Part shown: one piece after another, positions 10,315-21,800 of the stretch | Position numbering within the stretch: position 1 is the first letter of the stretch | Layout: every line of letters begins with the position of its first letter | DNA from: Eutreptiella sp. 'Long Island Sound 2002' | Taxonomy: Eukaryota > Euglenozoa > Euglenophyceae > Eutreptiales > Eutreptiaceae | Reading direction: 5' to 3' | Assembly: GCA_964036045.1 (NCBI GenBank) | Contig: OZ038381.1 | Location: forward strand, 119,718,843 to 119,782,842 | DNA length: 64,000 nucleotides | The notes under the pieces: model-generated | Told to the model about the DNA's origin: nothing | Database searches by the model: none | Seen by the model: only the letters and a program-made list of their open reading frames with translations | Translations under genes and position numbers: made by a program

Positions 10315-10791
10315 GGGCAGGACGGGTGAACGGTGTCGCCTCGAAGGGGGACAGCTGGGGCCGCCCGGGACCAGAGGGAACGAGGAAGCAGTGTCGCCCG
10401 TCACACGGACTGGAGCATCCGGGACTGGGCGCACTGAGCCGCTGAGCGAACCAAGAAGCACGCCTAGGGGTAGCGGACCGGGGCGCGGTGGCGAGTTGAA
10501 GGCACAGCGAGCACAAGCACGGAGAAAGCCAGGCGGGAAGCAGGAGGGGGTACCAAGAGACACACGCAGACACGAAGAGCGTTGCAAGAGGTGCGGGGAC
10601 GAGGATGAGAAGGTCCAGTACGAGGCCAACAGCCGCCTGGAAACGTCCACAGTACGCGGAGGCGTGGACAGGGGAGAGGAACCGCGGTGCACTAAGAGCA
10701 CAACACACGTAGGGCGCGCGAACAGCGGGAGTGTAGGGCGCGGGTAGAGGGGGAAGCGGCGGCAAGGCTCAGGGCTCAGGCGCCATGCCAT
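10315..10791 (+). other. Spacer after the RNase H ORF
   Basis: No convincing gene. It contains a single perfect copy of GGACTGGAGCATCCGGG at about 10407-10423, the motif clustered in the first 760 bases. That isolated copy could mark the start of a second, nested LINE leader. Confidence 0.35.
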
Positions 10792-11652
10792 GTGGGCAGA
10801 AAGATGTCCCACGAGCCTGAGCTGAAGCCCAGCCAGCCGCCGGCAGCAGAGGACGCGCCGCTGCCGCGAGCAATGAGGGCGTACGGGGGGCCGGGGCTGG
10901 TGGGAGTGAGGGTGGAGGTGGCCGGCATGCAGGCCGACACAGCCCCGCAGCCCCCCTCACGGACGTCCCGGGCGACATCCGCGGAGATGTCGTCACCCTC
11001 GTCTCCGGAGAGTCTGGAGACGGTCCGGCGGGGAGGGCCTCGAGCGGAAGGGCAGCAGAGGGGAGAAGAAGCCGCGGCAGGGACAGGGGAGGGGGGAGAC
11101 AAGGGAGGACAGGCAGAGGCGAGTGGAGGCAGGATGGAGGTGGTGGCAGCAGAAGCCGAGGGGCAGGGGGAGGGGCAGGGGTAGCGAGCGGTATTGAGGC
11201 AGCGGGCGGACCAGTTCAACATGGCGGATTTGATGGCGGGCGGGGATGTTGGGAGTGGAGAGTCGGTAGTCGACGACATCCTGGTGGTGTCGGAGGATGA
11301 GGCGGAGGGGGCGAGGAGGATGGCAGTGGAGGGAGGCCAAGGGCAGCCGACGGCGCCGAATGTGCCGGCGGCTGCCATGAAGTCCATCTTCCGGGAAGTG
11401 CGGAGGCAGGACGAGGACAAGGGTAGACGAGGACAACCGGCAGCGGGAGCGGCAGGGAGCGGGGACATCAGTGTACGCACCGGAGGGAGCGGAGGGACAG
11501 GCAAGGGAGGGAAAGAGCAGGCGGGGACGTGGGGGGCTAGGCATGCGAAGGGACACCAGGAAGGGAAAGGGGGGAAAGGGGGCGGACAGGGGCGACAGTG
11601 GCTGCAGCCCCAACGCTCGTTCAAGCAGCCGCCGCCTGGGTCGCCCCCATAG
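10792..11652 (+). CDS. Uncharacterised Gly/Glu-rich ORF downstream of RNase H
   Basis: One frame with a single TAG at 11182. The first part is acidic and Pro/Ser-rich with a short globular piece (GPGLVGVRVEVAG). The second part has DDILVVSEDEAEGARR followed by Gly/Lys-rich low complexity ending in Pro/Gln. No domain is recognised. The next 565 bases (11653-12217) hold only purine-rich low-complexity sequence in which I see no gene. Confidence 0.3.
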
Positions 11653-12217
11653 AGGGGCACGGCGGCCAGCGGGGGGGAGAGTAAGAGAGTGGGAGCCAGC
11701 GGCGTTGACACACAGGCAGCGCAGTGCAGGGCAGGGGTGCGGGACAAGTAGAAGGCGGTAAGGGCAAGCAGAGTGGGCACGGTACGCAAGCAAAAGGAGC
11801 GGGACAAGAAGGGCTCCAGGGGAAGGGACACGGGAAGGCGGGACTCCACGGAATACGCAGCAAGGGGCACGGGGCAGCGGGGCGAAGGGGCAAAGGGCAA
11901 GGGAAGGAGGGTGGCCATGGGTACATTGGCTCACCGGTGTTCCCGGGGAAGGGATTGGGATCGGCGGGAGGTGTAGTCCGGCCAGCCGTCCCACCAGTCG
12001 TCCCACCATTCCCACTGCCACCTTACCCTGTGATGGGGATGATGTACCCACCCCCACAGCGTACCGGTGCGTGCTGGCACAGGCACACGTGCAGCAGCGC
12101 CCGCAGGCTGGTGGCACAACGTGGGGGGCGCAGGGAGGGAAGGGAAAAGAGCACAGGGGGGCATAAGAGAGGATAGGGGAAACAGAGAGGACCCTGAGGG
12201 AGAGAGAGGCAAGGGTC

Positions 12218-13147
12218 ATGGGTGGGGCAGGCAGGGTGGCAGAGGGGAGGATGGAGGGGACAGGCAGGCCGCAGGGAGGGGAGGCGCAGGCAGTGGAGGA
12301 GCTGCAGTGGGCGTGGGCGGACCTTCGGAGAAGGCAGGAGAGGGTGGAGAGGGCAGAACGGGAAGGCGGACGACATGAGGAGAGAGGGGGGCCGGAGGGT
12401 TGCTCCCCACTGATGCCGTTCAGGCAGCCGGCTATCCTGCCAGAGCAGGAGAGTGAGATGCAGGAGAGGGCATGGAGGCGGATCAGGGGGGAGGCAGCGA
12501 GGCTGGCGGAGAGGGACACGGAGGTGGCGGCGTGGGAGCGCAAGGTGGGGGAGGAGGCGGAGGCGGTGGCCCGGGGGGCACACCAGGTCCTCCCGGACCT
12601 GAAAGGGGACGTCCCCTCCACGGATGTGGAGGGAAAGTCGCCCTCCGGAAAAAGAGCCAGGCAGGAGGAAGAGGAGGCTGGGCAGGAGAGGGGGAAGCGG
12701 CCCCGGATAAAGGAGCAGGGAACAGGGGGAGCGGAGGGGGCGCCGCGGCCAGACAGCCCGAGCCCAGAGCCGAGGCCGACGGACTGGGACTCGGAGTCGC
12801 CACAGCCGCGGCGGTATGTGCCGCCGCCGGTACGGAGGGGCCCCGGGACGGTCGCGGGGTGGATGGCGGGGGACGTGGCGGTGCTGGTCCGCTACGTGAA
12901 GTCGGCGGGGAGAACAAGAGGAAGGCGGGAGAGGCGGGGGACCCACCCCTTCAGCGACCTGGTTGGCAGGGCAAAGAGGGCCGGGGAAAGGGGGCCTGAG
13001 ATGGAGGAGGGCCGGTGGAGGAGGATGCTGGGAGAGGCGCTCCCGGGGCCGAGCCTGGACTGTCCCCAGGAGAAGAAGAAGAAGCCCAGGGTTCGGATGC
13101 TGCGGGAGCTGTTGCAGCGGGAGGGGTGGTACCGGGACGAGGCGTAG
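12218..13147 (+). CDS. Coiled-coil ORF with a compact C-terminal domain
   Basis: Of the 309 codons, about residues 25-65 and 85-125 form heptad-rich coiled coil (EELQWAWADLRRRQERVE). Then come a charged linker with an NLS-like KRARQEEEE and a Pro-rich stretch with RRYVPPPVRRG. The C-terminal 90 residues look folded: FSDLVGRAKRAGE, then W-x-x-M-L-G-E-A-L, then RMLRELLQREGW. A similar order (L-V-x-R, W-x-x-M-L-A-D-A-L, LKRLRETLQ) occurs in LINE-B near 30.3-30.6 kb, so the two elements may share this domain. It resembles a LINE ORF1 in layout but lies downstream of the RNase H. Function unknown. Confidence 0.5.
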   Translation: MGGAGRVAEGRMEGTGRPQGGEAQAVEELQWAWADLRRRQERVERAEREGGRHEERGGPEGCSPLMPFRQPAILPEQESEMQERAWRRIRGEAARLAERDTEVAAWERKVGEEAEAVARGAHQVLPDLKGDVPSTDVEGKSPSGKRARQEEEEAGQERGKRPRIKEQGTGGAEGAPRPDSPSPEPRPTDWDSESPQPRRYVPPPVRRGPGTVAGWMAGDVAVLVRYVKSAGRTRGRRERRGTHPFSDLVGRAKRAGERGPEMEEGRWRRMLGEALPGPSLDCPQEKKKKPRVRMLRELLQREGWYRDEA

Positions 13148-16100
13148 GACGGGGCAGGACCAAGACCGAGGAGCGCCGGGGGCTAGGGGCCAGGGGAGTG
13201 CAGGAGGGACGGGCAGACGAGAAGCGAGGAGGGCTGCAGGAGAGGAGGACTCGGGGAGTCGGCGAAGGTGGGGGAGGGTAAGGGGAGAGTGTGCAGGACA
13301 CAAGGAGAGGAGAAAGGGCACAGAGGGGCGCAGGTGAGCAGAAAAGGGCCGGGAAACGGCCGGCGGTACTGGGGGTTGTGGTGATGGCGGACACAGGCGA
13401 GAACCACCAGCGGAGGGGATGGGGCCCGCGGCAAGAGCGGATGGAGCGGCAGAGTACGGAAGCGCAGATGGGAGCGGACTGAGCGGCCGGGCAGCGGGAC
13501 ACGGGACGTGACGTGGGTACCGCAAACAGTGCGGAGCAGAGCGAGAAGCCTGACATGATGCTGAAGTACAGGTGGAATGGGGTACTGTACTTGTGTGCTC
13601 GTGGAGTACGACGAGCGGCAGTACGGAGCCAGGCTGCATTGCCAGGAGCGCTGGTGGGGATCCTAAGCACAGGGTTGTGACCATCGCGGACAGCCTGAGG
13701 TGACGTGGAGCACCATCGTTGCTGCTCGGGGAGACGGGCCTACGGGGGCCGCAGCGGCTAATGTGGACTACTGTTCACTCGTGCGAGCAGCGTGAGGGAC
13801 ATCGCGGTCGTCGAATCCCAACGGCCAGCGTCCCACCCGTCCACGAGCAGGGCCACAATCCAGTCCGCAAGTGAACCCTCCCGCCCCTCAAAGTGAAGTG
13901 AGAGTCAGGGAACGGAGGAAAAGCACAAGCGTAGGTGAGCCACCAGGGAAAAGGATAGGGGCGACAAGGAGGTGCAGGAGTAGAGCACGCAGGTGGCACA
14001 CACGAGTGACAGCACGGCAAAGGCAGTGAGGGCAGTCAGAAAATCACAGGCAGGAGCCGCAGAGAAACAGCCCATAGGAGGTGAGACAGGCATGGGAGGG
14101 GGCACGGGGCGGCGAGACAGGGGTGGCACAGAGACGAACAGGGGGCACAGGCAGGGCGCGCGTGAGCAGCGAGGATCGCGACAAGAGGGGCACCCAAAAA
14201 AAAAAAAGAGGCAACCAAAACACCAAAGAATGACAAACAGAGGGAGCAGGGCCACGCACGAGGGGGGGGAAGCAGGGAGCCAACAAAGGCGCAAAGGTAC
14301 ACTCTGTCTCGCGCAGAAAAACGCCATGCCGATGACTCGCATTGAGCCGTACCGGCCGTCCCGCCCAACCATCAGGGAACTGATGGGGGGGGAGGCCGGC
14401 GGGGGCGCACGACGGGGGAGTCCCCCCGAAGGGGTATCTGCGGAGGCCGCCCGAGTCGGCCTACAGGTCGGGGGACAGGGCAGAGGCCCTGAGGAGCGTG
14501 AGAGGACGAGAGATAAAGCCATTGCGCGGGGACGATCAGCGGAGAGCACACGGAGCAGCAGAACAACAGTAAGAAGGCGGGCAGATGACAGAAGAGAGGG
14601 GAGGGGAGAGAGGGGAGAGGTGAGAGAGACGCGAGGAAGGGGCGCCCACCTGGCATGGCCGGGGACCGCCAAGGGCCACGCCGCCGGAGGGCGATGGGAC
14701 AGGAGAAGAGCACCGAGGGGAGCCGTGACCAGATGACATGTGCAGTGTTGATGTGCGTGCATGCAGGGAGGAGGGAACCACAAGGCAGGATGCACGGCGG
14801 GGAAGGGAAATAAAAACCAAGAACCAAACCCCACAGCACCACCGGAGGGCGTGAAGCACAGAGCGAGCACGCGGCGGGGGAAAGGGACGGAGCAAACGGG
14901 CCGGCGAGAGACCGCGGGTGGCGCGCGAAAAGAAAAGACAAAAACAACAACAGCGGGTGACCAGCCGGGGAGAAGGCACGGGTAACGGGGGGCTAGGGGG
15001 CCAGGAAGAAGGACCCACCACAGGTCCTGAAGGAAGCACACCACCCAAGCGGAAGGGGGCGGGAAGGGAGCGACCAGTGCTAGGCACACGAAACAGTCCC
15101 CGAATGGATGAAGATTCAGAGGGCCCGCGCCAAAGGGTTGCTGGCGGCCCGGTGGGGTATAAACACGGGATGCTGGGAAAAGGGGATGGAACAGAAAAGG
15201 GCGTGTGGCTGGAGCCACACAACGGCCCCAGGAGACTGCAAAGGCGCGGGACACGGGGAATAGGCCGAGGTGGGTGACGGGACGCGGCACAGGGGAGAGG
15301 GCTGGGGCTGGAAGGGAGCGACCCATGCTAGGCGCACGAAACGGTCCACGGATGCATGAGGATCCAGTGGGCCCGCGCCACAGGGTTGCTGGCGGCCCCG
15401 TGGGGTATAAACACGGGATGAGGGATGGGATGGAGCCGCACAACAGCCCCATGGGATAAGGGAACCACGCGACGCTGGGATTGGGCCGGTGACGGGATGT
15501 TGCAAAGGGGAACATGGGATGGATTGGGAGACCGAAAGCGCCAGGCAACAGCCCTGTGGGATTGGGAAACCAGTCGCCATGGAGTGGTGAACCATGGGCC
15601 AACCATGGGGAGCCTGGCCACGGGAAGTTGCGAAAATGCCCTGAGCTCCGGGACGGCCGTGAGGTGTCCGCAGGGGTGAGGGTTGACCCTGAGGTCCCCG
15701 GGTCAATGGCCTAAGTACACGTAGGTTCACGCGTGAGCGGGACCTGGGAGAACGTCGAAAGGGTCGCCTTCCGGCCTCCAGCCGCAGATGGACGACACCG
15801 GAGTGCATCTGGGAGCCGAGTGGGTACTCGAACCCGTGAGGGATGGGGAGTGGTGGAATGTTGTTGACAGAAAGAAATGCTCCGCTGTCGGCGAGGGCTA
15901 TCCACAGGAAACCCGCCTGCAGGCGCCCCAAAGGCTGTGCTAGGGGGGGAGGAACTGAGGATCCTTCGAAGGGTGACCGGAAGGAGCTGAGACCGTGAGG
16001 GCAGCGACTGAAGGACACCTACTGCTGGTCATTCCCCCAGGGAACCTGGTTGAAGTTCTTGGCCGTGAGGTGAGAAAGGGGTCGCCAGGGGAACTCATGG

Positions 16101-16195
16101 TGGAGAGCTCCCCTTCCCGCCCGAGGCGGCCACCATGTAAAACAAGCAAGGAGATGTCAGATGAGGCTCCGGACGCGGCCGCCCTTACTTACCGA
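13148..16195 (+). other. 3' untranslated region of LINE-A
   Basis: About 3 kb with no convincing forward coding. It holds an A12 run near 14197, GC-rich hairpins near 14395-14450, and the tandem repeat described separately. The last 60 bases end in CCCTTACTTACCGACCTAC, a short-repeat tail like the CCTGCCTACCTACC that ends LINE-B. After it the sequence becomes minus-strand gypsy coding DNA. Long minus-strand ORFs here are stop-poor shadows. Confidence 0.5.
15058..15440 (+). repeat. Two-copy tandem repeat of about 247 bases in the LINE-A 3' UTR
   Basis: The block starting GGAAGGGAGCGACCAGTGC near 15067 is repeated from about 15314. Both copies carry AGGGTTGCTGGCGGCC followed by GGGGTATAAACACGGGATG. 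The repeats differ by scattered substitutions. The shared GGTATAAACAC is TATA-like, and a promoter role for it is speculation. Confidence 0.7.
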
Positions 16196-18144
16196 CCTAC
16201 TTTACTTGATCCCAAGTCTCATACAGAATGTGTGTGTCGCTGGCTACGTTAACAGTTGATGCTGCATGTATCAAAACAGGGTCTAAAATCCCGCAATCCA
16301 GTTCAGGGCAAGAAGAAACTGAAAGAAGTGAATGACTGTCTAAATCCTGGCGACAGGCGCACCTCGTTGGACAACTGGGCTTGCCCTGAAGCCCGGCTAC
16401 CCATGCCGAATCATGCAAAACAATTGAACACCATCTTCATCCATGTATGTACTCCAAGTGGAGGAGTTTAAATTGCCTGAAGCTGAAAAAAGTGGAAGAA
16501 TCTCCTCATGTACCCTGACCTGCAGAAGCAAATCACGTGCTTCAGATTGATCTGCAAAACTGACGTTTGAGGTGCTGTAGGGTCCAAAGGCCTCGGGGTA
16601 TGTATCCCTCAAAATTTCCTGTGAATGAACCATTTCAGCTTCCTCACACTGACTCCAGCCCTCCATGTCTGTCTGTGACCGGTGAAAAGACACATCCTGT
16701 GCCGATCCCGCAGGGTAGCCCCACCAGGATAAGGCATCAGGCGCCTTGTTATGCTCCCCTTTGTGATACTCAATCGTTAAATTACAACGACTCAAAAATT
16801 CGTGCCACGGACCAAGCCGACCTAAATTTCCTGATAAAGAACACATATCCTCTCTATACCACTGTACAATACTACTGTGGTCAGTGCGCAGTGATGCCTC
16901 CGGATGGGCAATCCAGGATTGGAATATCAGGAGACAACACACTACAGCGTACGTTTTCTTCTCACGTACGGTCCACCTCACTTGTCCTATACCCCTATGC
17001 CTATGTTTACCTGTCTTACTGCCTTGCAACTTACGCGAAAACAGTGCCACCGGATGTCAATTGCCATCTTCCTGCTCCTGTTCGATCACTCCCCCGATGG
17101 CGTAGTCAGAGGCGTCTGTGGAGAACCTCCACCTGGCTCCTGGCTTAGGTAAATACAAGGCAACATGTGTAATGAAACTGTTCTTCGTGGCCTCAAAATC
17201 CTCAATCTCTGGATTCGACTGAATTTCAGCTTGTTTGGGGGTGAGGCGTACACGCTTTCTGGCCTTTACAGGCAACCCATTACGATGTACATCAGGACCC
17301 CCCTCACGTTCTTCGTATAAATACTTACCCTTCAATGCCTCCATGAGGGGGGCCGCATGCTGGGCAGAATTGTTTTATATTCATACTGTATGAATTTGCC
17401 AAGCCAACAAAACCCTTCAAGGTCTTGGCCGTATTAATCTGCTCCTTTTTCCATTCACAGAGCGCCTCCTACTTGGCAGGGCTAGGAAAGCGCTTGCCAT
17501 TACACAACACATGCCCTACATACTGTACTTGCTCCATGAGCAAAAAACACTTGGATTGTTGAACGGTGAGGTCAGCATGTGCGAGGGCGTTGAAGACCTC
17601 CCGAAGACACAAGTAGTGAAAGTATAAGTGATCACGCGGGGAAGGACTCTCAGGGAAATCATAAAAGTTGGGGGTCGCCAGATCAGGAGTTTGAGAGCCA
17701 TCAGGCCATACTGCTGGCGGGTAAAAACAAGGCCGCAGAAACTGCGCAGCATCTTCGTCCTGATATGCTTGGCTGTCCAACAACCGGCCAATATCACAGA
17801 ACCTGGTGCGGGGCCGTTGTCAATCTCCTGTGCCAGTAAGTGCATCATCACTGTATGGTCCACTGTGTGGACACGTACGCCAAACCCATTGCACTAGGCG
17901 TTGAAACACCTGTGGCCCAACGTTAACTTCCATGGGCAACACTAAGCACTCGTATACCCCAAAAGGGGTGATGAACGCCGTTAGGTGGCAGCTGGAGGAT
18001 TCCAGATGCATCTGGTGAAAGCCATCCTCCATATCCACCAAAGAAAAAACAGAATTTTCGACCTGACGCGCTAACTGATCCTCAATTACGAGGAGCGGCA
18101 ATTTATACCCTTTAACTGAGTGTTCAAGTGCCTGTAGTCAATGA
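16196..18144 (-). pseudogene. G1 gypsy pol: second part of RT and RNase H, decayed
   Basis: Reading right to left, the frame resumes at 18144 with VIDYRHLNTQ, then LPLLVIEDQLARQ, VFSLVDMEDGFHQ (RT block with the first catalytic Asp) and FGVYECLVLPMEVN. The Y-x-D-D block reads YSDDAL and is altered. Then come YVGHVLCNGK, RFSTDASDYAIGG (RNase H Asp), WTVREKKTYAVVC, SLRTDHSSIVQW and LSWWGYPAG. Stops and frame changes occur at about 17880, 17480 and 17350. After 16397 the frame fades where an integrase should start. LINE-A sits in this place, so integrase and the 3' LTR must lie beyond the left window edge. The element would copy its RNA into DNA if intact; this copy cannot. Confidence 0.8.
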
Positions 18145-18149
18145 CAAGC

Positions 18150-18823
18150 TGTTATAATGTTGCTTGGACTTCGGTCCTTTGACTGCATACTGAACCCTTT
18201 TCCTTGTCTTGCACTTCAAAATCTAATCGCTTTAGATATTCTCCATTGCAATTCATCTTACTGCCATAGACAAAGCACGGGCAACAGCAAGAAGACGAAG
18301 TCGTTAACGAAAATTGAGGTGGACCAACTGGCTGGTGCAGTAACACGGGCTCACATGCCTAAATGACAAGAAAATGTATGTAACATTAAATTTTCATTAA
18401 AAACGCAATGAAACCTATATCAAATTTTTGAGTAGTCTATTGAGTCACAGGCCCTGTCAATGTTACGTAAATGACTGTCTGCGACAGAAGACAGCGACAG
18501 TTGCGACAGGCCATCTGAAGCTTCTAAATAGCTTCAAAATAGCTTCTAATACATTAGAATCTTCCAAAATGAAATGAAATATGATTCGATCATATTATAA
18601 GCATATGAAATGTGATTACTCGTGTATGGCTACCAATGTATCCTAGATCTCTGCTATCTGTAGTGTACCTAAGAGCAGCAGACTCTAGCAGTAAGCTATA
18701 GGCTTGGAATATAAGCCACGTATGAGCAAATATCCTAGTGTTCTACGATCTTGAACTTCTGAGAGGTCTAGTAAAGATCCTCCAGAAAACTTCTGAGAGG
18801 CCCAAGTGGCCCAACTTATTACA
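18150..18823 (-). repeat. 3' LTR of the CAAGC element
   Basis: It is 674 bases long, starting TGTTATAATG and ending ACTTATTACA, with TG...CA termini. By eye its first 230 bases differ from the partner LTR at over a tenth of positions, and the rest less, so the insertion is older than G2. Confidence 0.85.
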
Positions 18824-21800
18824 CCCCCTCCTAAGCTTCATTCACATTCAATAAGAATGTAAATGACAAGCTGACAATCTAACATAAGGAGGGGTATGGG
18901 CATAAGGGGAACTCATATTGAATGTTCTAAGTGTCTATTGTAATGTATTAGTACCCCCTTCCTAGAGGTAAAGATACATCTCCACTAAAGAGGGTAAAGT
19001 TCCTATGTCTTGAGTACGTATGGTAGGGCTCAAAATGAAACATGAGAAACACCAAGCAAAAAGCTAGCATACAAAGTATGAACAATGATAACCTAAATCT
19101 TCGGGCAATATATAGACGTAAAAAATCAAATGAGCTATACGGGAAATCAATAAAAAATAATAATGAAATGCAGCATGTGGGGTTAAACTGGAAATTCAAC
19201 CTCTGCCCAAGCTGTCTATCGACATGACTTGTCTACGTCATCCAAAGAGAGGATATACCACCTTACTCAATGGACGTTTTACATGTGGCTACCTAATGCA
19301 ATGGATGCATTGTGGTACCTTTTTGATGCAGTGGGCTGCTTGGCCTGCAATACATGGACAGATAAACCGAGGCAGCATCAGTAATGCCTTACTGCCGATT
19401 AGTTTAGCGGTTAGGGATAACTCAAAGGGTGGGGGCGTGGCAGTCATAATGAGACCAAAAAACTCATCTGACCCGGATATGCTCTTTCTTATCCTTGCGA
19501 TATCAATATGAAGGATTGATCCGTCTGGGGGTATGAGGATTTATACCAATACTGCAACCAAAAAAACGTTGAACGATATAGCTCGTCATTACCAACCTTT
19601 TACTCATACTTTCTGACTATCTCTAAAACAAAGCTGAGAAGTCAGACACCTAACATGACTAGAAGTCATGTACAAAAGAATGAATCTTCCTTCACGGACA
19701 AATGCTCCGGGTCTCAAATGCAGAGGATATGATTTATGTTCCTCAGTAGGAGATAGCCCACAGGAAACTAATGAGATATGAAGCTAGCAGAAATTCTGAT
19801 TTGAGTAGAAATGTCTCAAATGACTTACATCACCAACGCAAATAATCTGCACGAAGGGGTGAAATTATAGAAGTGTGTTCATCACGTAAATTCAGAGAAG
19901 GCAGATGCATGGGTTGTGGCAAAGTGCTAAAGATGACAAAACCAATGAATGGTATGTATGAATGTAGGGGTTGGTTTCACGGGTAGGGGTAGGTTGCTTC
20001 CGTGGGGCTGGTTGGAAACGAAGTTGCTAAGTGATAAGGGAAAACAGTTGGAAAGGTTGGATCTTTCCTGGGAACGCCTATCAGCCTTAGTGCGAGCCAA
20101 CAGATATCCTATACGACTGGAGGGTCTCCACTGCCTCATACGCAAAACGGATCATTGGTAGCTTGTCTCAGACAAGTAGAAGTAGTAAACCTCCGAAAAA
20201 ATGCTATTGTAGCTAAAGTATGTTCTGTACCTTATCGGAAAACCAATGACGGCGAGCCCCCTCCCAACAAATGGTTGTAGAAAGCCATCCGTGCAGGGAG
20301 CTGTCTTCCTACATGACGAGTGAATTCCGCTCAACTGAATTCCAGGATTCAGGCTATCCTCTTGGAGCTTAACCGTTATCTATGTCTACCGCAAGAGAAG
20401 GGGTCTATCCCACTGCAGGGAAAGTACTTATCTAGCCGTGCGAGGGTAGGAGCCCATTACTGTAGGCATTCGATACCTTTCGATAATCCTTCTCAATGAG
20501 CCCACCGTAGTTCACCGCTGGTCTCGGTGGCACCCGGCGTAGGACTCTTCACTACCACACCGCGGAATGCATTAGCCAAGTCACAGGCTAAGTGACCAAG
20601 CTTAAATCTGTTCACTTGTGTTACACAACAAAGATGTGGCGGGGTGAGACGAATGCCGACTCCTGTAAGCGGACACTGACTATCTACAACAGGCAAATGA
20701 CTCGTAAGCAAACATTTGATGGATGTGGTACTACAGCAATTCCACCGAGTGTGAAATTCAAACAAAACTTGGAATAATCAAACGGTTCATGGTATGTGTT
20801 TGTATGTGGGTTGTATGTGTCGTGTGATGAGGGAGGGAATGTGTGAAAAATCCACTTAGCTTTGTCATGAATCTGATGGTATGATTGGGGAGATGGAGAA
20901 TCTTATGTTGTAGACTGCAGACACTCAATTGAGCACTCTCAAACCCGGTAGTTGAGGCTGTACCAGGCGATCTAGCGAACGTTAACAAAGCGGAACGTAC
21001 CTGTAGTGGTCTAGTAGCAAATGTGAGGATAAACAAGCTCTTCAGACCAAATGACCAAGGTCAATGATCGCGAGGGTTGGAAAAAGACATTCATTCCTCA
21101 CAACGTGCAGTGAATCAACAAACGTCGAGGGGATATAAATGGATTGTTGGTCGCAGCGATCCGAAATTCGGGGTCTATTGAGCAAAAGGTGCGCATAGAA
21201 CTACGAAGGGCAGATCAATTACCGAATCTATTGCATGTTGAGCGTTATGGGCAAGCCCTTGCAATAAGGAGGCAATGTAATAAGTATGAAATGTGCGATT
21301 TGCAAAGTGAAATGCAATGAACCTGTGACCTCACCGAACGAAATGAATGAAGTGTAATCCGAATGGAGAGTAGAATACGTCTCTAGTCAAACTCTTGCCT
21401 TGACGGCCATGCAGTGAAGGATGAGATGCATGGTAGAGTGAAATGAGGACAAATCACTTCCCAGCTCAAATGCAATCGTGCTCAAATGAAATACCTTGAC
21501 AGATTCAGGCTTCCAGAAGGGATCTCAGCACACTGTTGCGTGGCGGACCGTGACCAGAAGTCATGTAGTCTATGCAGAGTCTCAGCAACCAGAGAGAGGG
21601 CACGGACCGTGCTCAGAACTACATTGAACTATGTCGGGTAATGCAGTAAAGAGATGAAAATCTGTTCAATGGCATTGCATGCTATCATTGTGGCCTGCAC
21701 CTACTGGAATGGTTACCTCTAATACAGTACCAGCGCCTTGCGGCACTTCTCCTCACCACCCTGCCCTACAGCAGGAGACCAGAGACATTAAGTTGAGTTA

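Larger units (their letters stand above)
1..16195 (+). mobile_element. LINE-A: giant GC-rich non-LTR retrotransposon, 5' end outside window
   Basis: I treat the whole stretch as one plus-strand LINE because APE-type endonuclease, post-RT, RNase H and C-terminal Cys/His segments follow in LINE order, coding is all on one strand, and base use is uniform (G/A-rich, T-poor). The right end is set at about 16195, where GC-rich sequence with short TTAC/CTAC repeats gives way abruptly to AT-richer minus-strand gypsy coding sequence. No LTRs are present. OTU protease domains in algal LINEs are known (the Dualen/RandI type, from memory), which fits the 5' region. Odd points: no reverse transcriptase, many single in-frame stops, and extra ORFs after the RNase H. 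It could instead be two nested LINEs with a boundary near 10.3 kb. Confidence 0.65.

Noticed and set aside
10993-15602. Long minus-strand ORFs (542, 553 and 565 codons) in 11-15.6 kb
   Set aside because: The minus strand is C/T-rich and poor in A, so stop codons are scarce. The translations are Pro/Ser/Leu/Cys low complexity with no motif, and they overlap plus-strand LINE ORFs.
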